A stretch of DNA of 44,879 nucleotides, taken from positions 1 to 44,879 of the forward strand of contig JADGHX010000018.1 in the NCBI GenBank assembly GCA_019683695.1. Direction: 5' to 3'. The stretch's first letter is position 1. Every line of letters begins with the position of its first letter. Source of the stretch: Steroidobacteraceae bacterium (GTDB taxonomy: Bacteria; Pseudomonadota; Gammaproteobacteria; Steroidobacterales; Steroidobacteraceae). Below the pieces are notes generated by a model that did no database searches, was not told the DNA's origin, and worked only from the letters and a program-made list of their open reading frames with translations. This document shows, piece after piece, positions 16,938 through 24,376 of the stretch. A program made the translations under genes and the position numbers.

Positions 16938-17804
16938 ATGATCATCGAACAAGCCATCGAACGCATGAGACGCCAGTCGCCGAACACCCAGCGCGCTGCG
17001 CTCAGCGTGTCGGGCATGCGGCGGGACGATACGTTGACGGCACCTCCGGTGGAGCTGAAGTTTGCGCGCGTGGATTACGATCTGGACACCTGTGAGCGCT
17101 GCCACATCCTCGTGCCCGAAACCGATGGCAACGAGACGGCGACCGGCGCCACCGCGTACCGCATGCTGCGCACGCGCGTGTTGCATCTGATGCGATCCAA
17201 CCGATGGTCCACGCTCGCCCTGACGAGCCCGGGTGCCGGCGAAGGCAAGTCGGTCACGGCGCTGAACCTGGCGCTGAGCCTTGCGCGCGAGCAGAACCAG
17301 AACGTGTTCCTCATCGATCTGGACATGAGCAACCCGAGCGTCTGCGCGTATCTCGGGATCGCACCGCCCCGCGGCATCGTGCACTTCTTCGCGGGCCAGG
17401 TGGAGCCCCAGCAGGTGTTCTTCACCATCGGCATCGAACGGCTCGCGCTCGCGGGAGGCATCGAGGCCACGCCCTACTCCTCCGAGCTCCTCGCCTCCGG
17501 CCGGCTCGAGCTGTTGCTGAAGTACGTGCAGAGTGTGTCGCCCGGCGCGCTGATCCTTCTGGATCTGCCGCCGGTCCTGGCGACCGACGACTTCCTGGTC
17601 GCCGCGCCCCGGGCCGATGCGACACTCCTCGTGATTGCCGAGGGACTCACTCGTCGCGACGGCGTGGTGCGCGCCATGGAGGTGCTCAGCGGATTCACGC
17701 TTGCGGGTGTGATGCTGAACCGCTCGCGTGAGCGCGTGACGGACTACTACGGCCGCCGCTACTACTACACGAAGCGCTCCACCTCGGCCGCCCACGCCCG
17801 GTGA
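16938..17804 (+). CDS. CpsD/CapB-type tyrosine kinase (BY-kinase)
   Basis: A 288-residue cytoplasmic ATPase. The Walker A motif is GAGEGKS (99-105, Lys104), the Walker A' segment is VFLIDLDMSNPS (123-134), and the Walker B-like LILLDLPPV lies near 211-219. The C-terminus has a tyrosine cluster YYGRRYYY (270-277), the usual autophosphorylation tail of BY-kinases. It regulates polymerisation and export by cycles of phosphorylation together with the Wzz-like protein encoded 57 bases upstream. GAGG lies 11 bases before the ATG. The stop overlaps a GTG of the following sulfotransferase gene. Confidence 0.87.
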   Translation: MIIEQAIERMRRQSPNTQRAALSVSGMRRDDTLTAPPVELKFARVDYDLDTCERCHILVPETDGNETATGATAYRMLRTRVLHLMRSNRWSTLALTSPGAGEGKSVTALNLALSLAREQNQNVFLIDLDMSNPSVCAYLGIAPPRGIVHFFAGQVEPQQVFFTIGIERLALAGGIEATPYSSELLASGRLELLLKYVQSVSPGALILLDLPPVLATDDFLVAAPRADATLLVIAEGLTRRDGVVRAMEVLSGFTLAGVMLNRSRERVTDYYGRRYYYTKRSTSAAHAR

Positions 17805-18709
17805 ACCGGAGTAACGATCTGCCCATGAATGCCGCCAGGCTCGATCCGCTCGACCCGGGGTTCACCTCGCCCCGCGCAGAACATCGTCCCCTTACGCTGC
17901 AGGACCTCACACCGCAGGAGCGGGATGCCGTCGCGCGCTATCGCACGTGGAAGCGCTTCCACCACGGCCCGCGGCAGCAGCCCACACCCTTGCTGGCCTC
18001 GATCACGCGCTATCCGACGAGCGTGCTCGTCGCCGGCTGTCAGCGCTCCGGCACCACGATCATGACTCGCGTCATCGCGAAGGCGCGCGGGTTCCAGCGC
18101 TTCGCCTTCACGCACGACGACGAGCTGGATGCCGCCCTGATCCTGGCCGGGCATGTGCGCGTGCCCGATGACCGGCGGTACTGTTTCCAGACCACGTATC
18201 TCAATGAGCGCTACCCGGACTATGCGCTCATGCGGCCCGATCAGAAGCTGATCTGGGTGCTGCGCAACCCGTATTCCGTCGTCTACTCGATGCTCTACAA
18301 CTGGAAGCGCTTCGCACTCGAGGAGCTGTATGACTCCTGCGTGCCCACAGCTCACTCCGGGATGCGCGGGTTCTGGCCCTTCGGGCCCTCGCTCGCCCAA
18401 AAGGCCGCGCTCGCGTACGCGCACAAGACGGCGCAGCTCGAGGAGATCCGGCGGATCGTCGGCCCCGAGCGCCTGCGCGTCATTGAATACGACCGCCTCG
18501 TGCAGGATCCGCAGACCTGGCTTCGCGCGATCTTCTCGTTCATCGGCGAGCCCTACGATCCAGCGTATGCGCGGTCGCTGCGCGCGGATAGCGTGGACAA
18601 GGCACGCCGCATGTCACGGCGCGTACGTGCGCTGGTCGAGCAATTCGCCGTACCAACATATGCTCGCTGTCTCCGGCTGGTGAGCGGCACAGCTCCGTCA
18701 GGGGGCTGA
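17801..18709 (+). CDS. Sulfotransferase family protein
   Basis: A 302-residue PAPS-dependent sulfotransferase-like protein. The 5'-phosphosulfate-binding loop is CQRSGTT at 80-86, and the 3'-phosphate-binding segment is VLRNPYSVVYSML at 153-165. It should transfer sulfate from PAPS to a hydroxyl, here probably on a sugar of the EPS or its lipid-linked repeat. The GTG at 17801 overlaps the kinase stop as GTGA; an ATG at 17825 with GGAG 13 bases upstream is the alternative start. It lies inside the export operon, between kinase and GT4, so co-expression with polymer assembly is likely. No PAPS synthesis genes are seen in the window. Confidence 0.82.
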   Translation: MNRSNDLPMNAARLDPLDPGFTSPRAEHRPLTLQDLTPQERDAVARYRTWKRFHHGPRQQPTPLLASITRYPTSVLVAGCQRSGTTIMTRVIAKARGFQRFAFTHDDELDAALILAGHVRVPDDRRYCFQTTYLNERYPDYALMRPDQKLIWVLRNPYSVVYSMLYNWKRFALEELYDSCVPTAHSGMRGFWPFGPSLAQKAALAYAHKTAQLEEIRRIVGPERLRVIEYDRLVQDPQTWLRAIFSFIGEPYDPAYARSLRADSVDKARRMSRRVRALVEQFAVPTYARCLRLVSGTAPSGG

Positions 18710-18710
18710 C

Positions 18711-19865
18711 ATGGCAACACAAGCGACGCCTGCACCGCGCGTCCCGGCGAGCGCGGCGAGCGAGGCTCCGTGCCGAAGCGTGCTGATGGTGGGCACCTCC
18801 TTCCAGACGAAGGGTGGTATTTCATCCGTGGTGCGCGGCTACGCCGATGGCGGGCTCTTCGAGCGCGTGAACTGCCGGTACGTGATCACTCACCGGGACG
18901 GCAGCGCCGTCACGCGGGTCTTCACCGCACTTTCCGGCTGGTGCCATGCGTTCGTGAGCCTGTTCCGGGATGCGCCGCTCGTTCACATCCATCTCTCTCA
19001 GCGCGGCTCGTTCTGGCGCAAATCCGTGGTCTGCTCCATGGCACGCCTGGTCGGGCGGCCCTACATCGTTCACCTGCACGGCTCGGAGTTCATGACGTTC
19101 TTCGATCGCGAGTGCAGCCCCGCGCAGAAGCGGATCGTGAGCCAACTCTTCGAGAGATCCGCACTCGTGCTGGCCCTCTCCGACACCTGGCGCGAGAACG
19201 TGCTGCGCATGGCGCCCACCTGCCGCGTGGAAGTGCTGGCGAATGCGGTCGCCATGCCGGACCTCAGCCGCATCCGACGCGAGCCGGATCGCGAGCCCAC
19301 CGTGCTGTGCCTGGGGCGCCTCGGCAAACGCAAGGGCTCCTTCGATCTGCTCGAGGCCTTTGCTCGACTGCCCGATCGACGCACGCGCCTCGTTCTGGCC
19401 GGTGATGGCGACATCGAGCGCGTGCGCGAACACGCCCGCGCGCTCGGCCTCGCGGACCGCGTAAGCTGCCCCGGATGGCTGTCGCGCGAACAAACGGCCG
19501 AGGCGCTCGCCTCCGCAACGGTGTTCGTGCTGCCCTCTTATGCCGAAGGGCTGCCGATGGCGCTGCTCGAAGCCATGTCGTATGCGCTTCCGGTCATCAC
19601 CACGCCGGTCGGCGGCATTCCGGGCGTGATCCGGCATGGCGAGAACGGGCTGCTCGTCGAGCCGGGCGATATCACCGGGCTCACGAATGCGCTGGCCACA
19701 TTGCTCGAGGATCCTGCGGAGCGCGCGCGGCTCGGCGCCGCCACGCGCCTCACCGTCGAACAGCGCTTTTCGCAGGACGCCGCCATCGATCGCCTCGCGG
19801 CGGTCTACAGGCGATTCGGTGTGCGTACCACGGACCGCGGGCTCACTGAGCAGGGGCAGCCTTGA
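18711..19865 (+). CDS. GT4-family glycosyltransferase
   Basis: A 384-residue GT-B enzyme. The acceptor domain starts at VLMVGTSFQTKGGISSVV (about 24-41), and the donor domain has LCLGRLGKRKGSFDLLEAF. A complete EX7E motif, EGLPMALLE, is followed by PVGGIPGVI. The ATG lies one base after the sulfotransferase stop and is preceded by AGGGGG. Its stop overlaps the TTG start of the flippase gene. It extends the lipid-linked repeat on the cytoplasmic face. The donor is unknown. Confidence 0.88.
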   Translation: MATQATPAPRVPASAASEAPCRSVLMVGTSFQTKGGISSVVRGYADGGLFERVNCRYVITHRDGSAVTRVFTALSGWCHAFVSLFRDAPLVHIHLSQRGSFWRKSVVCSMARLVGRPYIVHLHGSEFMTFFDRECSPAQKRIVSQLFERSALVLALSDTWRENVLRMAPTCRVEVLANAVAMPDLSRIRREPDREPTVLCLGRLGKRKGSFDLLEAFARLPDRRTRLVLAGDGDIERVREHARALGLADRVSCPGWLSREQTAEALASATVFVLPSYAEGLPMALLEAMSYALPVITTPVGGIPGVIRHGENGLLVEPGDITGLTNALATLLEDPAERARLGAATRLTVEQRFSQDAAIDRLAAVYRRFGVRTTDRGLTEQGQP

Positions 19866-21415
19866 CGCTCTACGGCAAGACACAGGCGCGGCGCTCGCTT
19901 TTCGATACGATCCTGTTCCGCGCGGGCGGGCAGGTGTTCACCCTGCTCGGCTATGTGGTGATCGTGCGGGCGATGTCGGAGCACGACTTCGGCGTCTTCA
20001 ACCTGCTCTACACGATCATCCCGGTCATCAGCACCGCGGCCTCGCTCGGCCTCGAACAGACGCTGCGTCGGTATCAGCCGGAATACCTCCGGGCGGGCAA
20101 TGCCGCCGCGGCCGGGCGGCTGGTGCGGGTGGTGGCCGGTGCGCGCTTCGCGGCGAGCCTCGTCGTGATCGGGCTCCTGCTGCTCGCGTGGGAGCACTTT
20201 GCCCCGTTCTTCAAGCTCGGGCCCTACCGCGCGCAGTTCGCCATTTTCGGTCTACTGGTGCTGCTGCACTTCCAGTCGCGGGTTCTGCAACTCGCGCTGG
20301 CCTCACACATGCTGCACCGGTACAGCGTCGGGTCGCTGACCGTGCTCTCTGCCGTCAAGCTGCTCGCGTACAGCACGCTGGCCGCTTCCGGGCACCTGAC
20401 CCTGGAAGGAGCGATCTGGAGCGACATCTTCGCGTACGCGACGTCGTACGTTGTGCTCGAGCGCATGCACCGGAAGCATTGCCGCTGTCCCGAAGCGTCC
20501 ACCTACCGTTTCGAGCGGCCGGAACGGAAGCGGATGATGAAGTATGCGTTCTTCTACAACTTCAACGATGCCGGCTCGCTCGCGCTGAACCTGCGCGCGG
20601 AGAACTTCTTCCTGGCGGCGATGCTCGGGCCGGTGGCGGTGGGCGCGTACGCGTTCTATACGCGGCTGTCGCAAATGGCCAGCCACATGCTCCCCATGCG
20701 GCTGTTCGAGAACGTGGTGAATCCGCTCTTCTTTGCCATTCGCAAGGAGGAAGCGACCGAGCGCGTGCCGCGCTACTTCACCACGCTCATGAACACGAGC
20801 CTGCTGGTGCAGATGCCGATGCTCGCGTTTTCGGTGGCCTATCACCGCGAGATCGTGGCCGTGCTCTTCGGGGGCAAGTTCATCGAGAACTCTCTCCTGC
20901 TGCCGATGGTGATGGGGTTCGCAACGGTCAACCTCATCGCGTCTCCGGTGACGATTGTGGCGCAGTACACCGAGAAGGCGTCGATCATCCTGTACAGCAA
21001 GATGTTCGCCATCTACAACGTGGCCGCACTGCTGGTGCTGATTCCGCGCGGGGGTGTGTTCGGCGCGGCATTTGCGGTGGGGTCCGCGGAGTTCTTCAAG
21101 AACCTGTACATCTGGTGGCACGTGCGCCACCAGGCCCGCTGGATCAACATGCGCAGCGCGCTCGGAAGCGCGTTCACGTACTGGGGCGCGTTCGTCGCCG
21201 TGGCGTACGGGTTGCGACACGCGCTCCCGCTTCCGGACATCGCAAATCTCGCCATCGGTCTCGTGCTGGTGGTCATCGCAGCCCTGCTCTACGTGCGCAG
21301 CCCGGCCCTCGCCAGCTCCGACCGCCGCCTCTTCGAAACCGTGCTCCACGGGCGCGAAGCCCGCATCCTCCGCCGCCTCGGATTCCTGCCCAACTCGCCG
21401 CACCCGGGGACGTAG
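19862..21415 (+). CDS. Wzx-like polysaccharide flippase (MOP superfamily)
   Basis: A 517-residue polytopic membrane protein with about 12-14 hydrophobic segments. The N-terminal RAGGQVFTLLGYVVIVRAM and the following helix pair are typical of oligosaccharide flippases, which move undecaprenyl-linked repeat units to the periplasmic face. The start is a TTG overlapping the GT4 stop as TTGA; the upstream CAGGGGCAG provides a ribosome site. It is the last gene of the plus-strand export operon and is convergent with the priming transferase gene. Confidence 0.88.
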   Translation: MTLYGKTQARRSLFDTILFRAGGQVFTLLGYVVIVRAMSEHDFGVFNLLYTIIPVISTAASLGLEQTLRRYQPEYLRAGNAAAAGRLVRVVAGARFAASLVVIGLLLLAWEHFAPFFKLGPYRAQFAIFGLLVLLHFQSRVLQLALASHMLHRYSVGSLTVLSAVKLLAYSTLAASGHLTLEGAIWSDIFAYATSYVVLERMHRKHCRCPEASTYRFERPERKRMMKYAFFYNFNDAGSLALNLRAENFFLAAMLGPVAVGAYAFYTRLSQMASHMLPMRLFENVVNPLFFAIRKEEATERVPRYFTTLMNTSLLVQMPMLAFSVAYHREIVAVLFGGKFIENSLLLPMVMGFATVNLIASPVTIVAQYTEKASIILYSKMFAIYNVAALLVLIPRGGVFGAAFAVGSAEFFKNLYIWWHVRHQARWINMRSALGSAFTYWGAFVAVAYGLRHALPLPDIANLAIGLVLVVIAALLYVRSPALASSDRRLFETVLHGREARILRRLGFLPNSPHPGT

Positions 21416-21422
21416 GCGGCAT

Positions 21423-21434
21423 CACACGCGTGTG
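21423..21434. repeat. 12-bp palindrome CACACGCGTGTG
   Basis: A perfect palindrome in the 184-base spacer between the convergent flippase and priming transferase genes. Its core ACACGCGTGTG recurs at 23164-23174, on the other side of the transferase gene. No clear terminator with a T-tract is seen in this spacer. Confidence 0.4.
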
Positions 21435-21599
21435 CACGCGCGGGCGGTCACGCGCGCTCTCCTCGCGTGTCACCACCGTTCGCGTGTGCCGACTGACCGC
21501 GCGAGCGTGCAACGGCGCGGAAGGTCTGTGGGGCGCCGACTTGATCACGCGCCCGCAAGTAGAACCTGAGAGCGTGAACCACCCGCCCCCTGCAGCCGC

Positions 21600-23018
21600 T
21601 CAATACGCCTTCTCGTCGTGAATGACGCGTATCGCCGTCAGGATCAGAATCTTGAGGTCGAGCAACGGCGTCCAGCGCCGCAGGTATTCCAGGTCGTAGT
21701 CGATGCGCGCCTGCATCTCCTCGATGCGCGAAGTCTCGCCACGACAACCGTTCACCTGCGCAAGGCCCGTGATGCCTGGCGGCGCCTTGTGACGGATCAT
21801 GTAGCCCTTGATCAGGCGCCGATACTCCTCGTTGTGCGCGACCGCGTGCGGACGCGGCCCCACGAGGCTCATCTGCCCCTGCAGCACGTTGAAGAGCTGC
21901 GGCAGCTCATCCAGCGAGTAGCGGCGCAGGAAGCGCCCGAGCGGCGTCACGCGCGCGTCATCCCGCGTGGCCTGCTGCACCGAGGGCCCGTCCTCGCTCA
22001 CCGTCATCGTCCGGAACTTGTAGACGACGATCTCCCGCCCGTCGAACCCATAGCGTCGCTGCTTGAAGACGATCGGCCCCGGCGAGGAATACTTGGAGTA
22101 CCGGATCATCAGCGCGATCGCGAGCATCACAGGCGCGGCCACGGCCAGGATCACGCACGTGAAGACGACGTCCGTGATGCGCTTGACCACACCCCGGTAC
22201 CCGTAGAACGGCGTCTCGCACAGCGCCACCACCGGCATGCCCAGGATCTCGCCCGTGCGCGCCTGGATCAGGTCACTCACGAAAATGTCCGGCACGTAGT
22301 AGATGGAGGCCGTCGTGTCGCGCAACTCGTCCATCAACTCCATCACCCGACACACGTGGCGCAAGGGCAACGCGACGAACACGACGTCCACCTGCCCGCT
22401 GCGGGCCTGTTCCACGAGATCCGTCAACGAGCCGAGGCGCCGGATGCGGCCGGACAGCCCGAGGCGGCTCGCGCTGCGATCGTCGAAGAACCCGAGCACA
22501 CGGAACCCCAGCGCTTCGGAGTTGTTCTCGATGCGCTCCGCGAGCGCCATGCTCGCCTCCGTGCATCCGGCGAACGCCACACGTCGCGCGGACGTGCGAT
22601 TGTGCACGACGCGCCGCATGAGCTCGTGAAGCACCAGCGCCACCGGGATGAGAAGCGCCGGGGTGACGAACACCCAGGTGACGACCACGCGCCGCGAGAA
22701 GTCCTCGGAGTACTTCGTCACGTATCCGAGCGCGAGCAGGATGGCGCAGATGATCATCCACCGCACCACGACGTGCAGCGCGAGCGACCGTGGCGCGGAG
22801 ATGAGCTGCGAGTTGCCGTTGGCGCGGCCATGGGGCAGCGTCAACGTCAGGATGGACACGATAATCGAGAGAGCGACGAAAAAGTTGTCGTAGTCGACGT
22901 CATAGAAGCGGCAGAGCAACACCAGCGTCCCCACGACCACGATGGGCGGCATGATGATCTGCAGCGCCGCGACCATCGCGATCGAGAAGCCGCGCGAGAA
23001 CATTAGAGGCTCAGTCAT
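21600..23018 (-). CDS. Undecaprenyl-phosphate sugar-1-phosphate transferase (WcaJ-like polyisoprenyl-phosphate hexose-1-P transferase)
   Basis: A 472-residue EPS priming enzyme. There are four or five N-terminal membrane helices, then a nucleotide-binding-like domain (RRVAFAGCTEASMALAERI and following), then the bacterial sugar transferase domain after a re-entrant helix. The catalytic domain shows VYKFRTM, RRYSLDELPQLFNVLQGQ and MSLVGPRPH, and ends with PGITGLAQVNG. It transfers a hexose-1-phosphate, usually glucose, from UDP-sugar to undecaprenyl phosphate. The start at 23018 is the first Met before the helices; 23003 is an alternative. The long upstream spacer carries palindromes that may regulate it. 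A second priming enzyme is at 30547. Confidence 0.9.
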   Translation of the reverse strand: MTEPLMFSRGFSIAMVAALQIIMPPIVVVGTLVLLCRFYDVDYDNFFVALSIIVSILTLTLPHGRANGNSQLISAPRSLALHVVVRWMIICAILLALGYVTKYSEDFSRRVVVTWVFVTPALLIPVALVLHELMRRVVHNRTSARRVAFAGCTEASMALAERIENNSEALGFRVLGFFDDRSASRLGLSGRIRRLGSLTDLVEQARSGQVDVVFVALPLRHVCRVMELMDELRDTTASIYYVPDIFVSDLIQARTGEILGMPVVALCETPFYGYRGVVKRITDVVFTCVILAVAAPVMLAIALMIRYSKYSSPGPIVFKQRRYGFDGREIVVYKFRTMTVSEDGPSVQQATRDDARVTPLGRFLRRYSLDELPQLFNVLQGQMSLVGPRPHAVAHNEEYRRLIKGYMIRHKAPPGITGLAQVNGCRGETSRIEEMQARIDYDLEYLRRWTPLLDLKILILTAIRVIHDEKAY

Positions 23019-23163
23019 TCGCCGGTTTCTTGTGACTTGTCCGAACGGTGCGCCCGAGTGCGCGGTCGGCGACGATGACGCGCCAGCCGCTCGGGCACGG
23101 GAACAAAGCAAGCGGCGCTCCCGCACGGCAGCGTTGCAGCTTCGCCGATGTGTGCGTGGCGCT

Positions 23164-23230
23164 ACACGCGTGTGATCGCCTTCACCACGTGACCTCACGT
23201 GTCGGCGGACGCGTCACGCGTCGGCAGACG
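23164..23230. promoter_or_regulatory. Cluster of CACGTG and ACGCGT palindromes
   Basis: ACGCGT occurs at 23166-23171 (inside ACACGCGTGTG), 23209-23214 and 23216-23221. CACGTG occurs at 23186-23191 and 23196-23201, exactly 10 bp apart. Two imperfect 17-base direct repeats, TCACGTGTCGGCGGACG and TCACGCGTCGGCAGACG, start at 23195 and 23214. This arrangement looks like multiple operator sites for the divergent genes. The binding protein is unknown. Confidence 0.4.
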
Positions 23231-23297
23231 GCGACGAACGATTTTTTTCGCGCAATCATGCAGTTGGCCGTCATGTGCGACGTGCGCGCAACGCAAG

Positions 23298-23315
23298 TGT
23301 CTGCGGATGCAGACA
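23298..23315. promoter_or_regulatory. Candidate enhancer site for a sigma-54 activator
   Basis: A perfect inverted repeat TGTCTGC-N4-GCAGACA. Its centre is about 112 bases upstream of the start site predicted from the sigma-54 promoter at 23393. That position and symmetry are typical of an enhancer-binding protein site. PrsR, encoded at 29080-30474, is the obvious candidate ligand, by inference only. Confidence 0.5.
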
Positions 23316-23392
23316 GCACACGAACGACAACAAGACTGAAGCTTGGCGGCTGGCTCGAAAAAAGTGCAGCAGTGCCGCGCGCTTAGATGTGT

Positions 23393-23408
23393 TGGCACAT
23401 GTGTTGCA
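23393..23408 (+). promoter_or_regulatory. Sigma-54 (RpoN) -24/-12 promoter
   Basis: TGGCAC-ATGTG-TTGCA matches the TGGCAC-N5-TTGCW consensus at every specified position, with GG and GC 10 bases apart. The expected start site is near 23419, giving a leader of about 180 bases before the lipoprotein gene at 23600. Confidence 0.85.
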
Positions 23409-23599
23409 CTGAACCCGCCCGTTGCCGGAAGGCGCAGGCACAAGCTGCACCGCTCGTGCCAAACGCCTGAGGCAAAGCTTTGCGAGCGATCACAGCGGGA
23501 CTGTGCGTGAGAGATCCATCCGATCCTCGCCGCACGCGCCACTGCTGAGACGACTCGCGAAGCTCGAACACGGGTTGGGTCACGAATGGGGTCGCACAC

Positions 23600-24376
23600 A
23601 TGCGAAGCATCGCCGCTTCACGGTTTCGTTTTGTCTTCTGTCTCGCTATTGCTTCGGCTTCGCTCGCGTTGACCGCATGCGGCGGCGGTGGTGGCGGTGG
23701 GGGGGATACCGGCCAAGTCACCGCGCCACCGGCCGCCGATGCCGGCAGCGGCTCGGGATCCGGCAGCTCCGATACACCCGCCTCGCCGCCATCCGATCCG
23801 GGCTCGTCCCCGGCGCCGAGCACAGGCAATCAGCCGCCCACCATCAGCGGCACCGCAGCCACGTCGATCGTCGTCGGCCAGAAGTACACCTTCACGCCCT
23901 TGGCCACCGATCCGGACCAGGATGCCGTCACGTTCACGATCGCGAACAAGCCGAAGTGGGCCACGTTCGATCCCAAGACCGGCACGCTCTCCGGTCAGCC
24001 GGGCGCGGGCGATGCGGGCACGTACGCGGCCATCGAGATTGCCGCGACGGATGGTGAGGCAGTAGCCGCCCTGCCCGCCTTCAACATCACCGTGACGCCA
24101 GGTGTCAGCACCGGGCCTGCGGGCGTGACGCTCGCCTGGACGCCGCCGACTCAGAATGACGACGGCAGCCAGCTCACGGATCTTGCCGGCTACAAGATCC
24201 ACTACGGCAACGCGTCGAAGTCGTACACGGGCACTATCGACGTGCCGAGCCCCGGCATCTCGCGCTACACGATCGAGCAGCTGCCGCCGGGCAAGTACTT
24301 CATGGCGATGACGGCCGTGAACGCCGCCGGCACCGAGAGCGACTATTCCACCGAAGTCACCGTGACCGTGAACTGA
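23600..24376 (+). CDS. Lipoprotein with Ig-like and fibronectin III-like domains
   Basis: A 258-residue exported lipoprotein. The signal peptide ends in a canonical lipobox LTAC (24-27, lipidated Cys27). Eight glycines follow directly, then a Gly/Ser/Pro-rich linker (to about 76), a putative Ig-like domain of the cadherin-like type (about 78-165, with ATDPDQDAVTF and KTGTLSG), and a fibronectin type III-like domain (about 172-258). It has no PEP-CTERM tail. It is the only gene here behind a consensus sigma-54 promoter. A matrix or cell-surface adhesive role alongside the EPS is inferred. A run of seven G at 23699-23705 lies just after the lipobox. Its 3' end overlaps the convergent heparinase-like gene by 20 bases. 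Confidence 0.8.
   Translation: MRSIAASRFRFVFCLAIASASLALTACGGGGGGGGDTGQVTAPPAADAGSGSGSGSSDTPASPPSDPGSSPAPSTGNQPPTISGTAATSIVVGQKYTFTPLATDPDQDAVTFTIANKPKWATFDPKTGTLSGQPGAGDAGTYAAIEIAATDGEAVAALPAFNITVTPGVSTGPAGVTLAWTPPTQNDDGSQLTDLAGYKIHYGNASKSYTGTIDVPSPGISRYTIEQLPPGKYFMAMTAVNAAGTESDYSTEVTVTVN

Larger units (their letters stand above)
23019..23599. other. 581-base divergent regulatory region
   Basis: No gene is supported here between the divergent priming transferase and lipoprotein genes. The stretch contains a cluster of short palindromes (23164-23230), an AT-rich T-tract near 23242-23248, a 7-bp inverted repeat (23298-23315) and a sigma-54 promoter (23393-23408). The length and density of elements suggest complex control. 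Confidence 0.6.

Noticed and set aside
23195-23230. Two direct repeats as a CRISPR or attachment site
   Set aside because: Only two imperfect copies, no spacers, and no cas, integrase or recombinase gene nearby.
23600-24376. PEP-CTERM sorting tail on the lipoprotein
   Set aside because: The C-terminus ends in the FN3-like domain with no PEP motif, hydrophobic helix or basic end.
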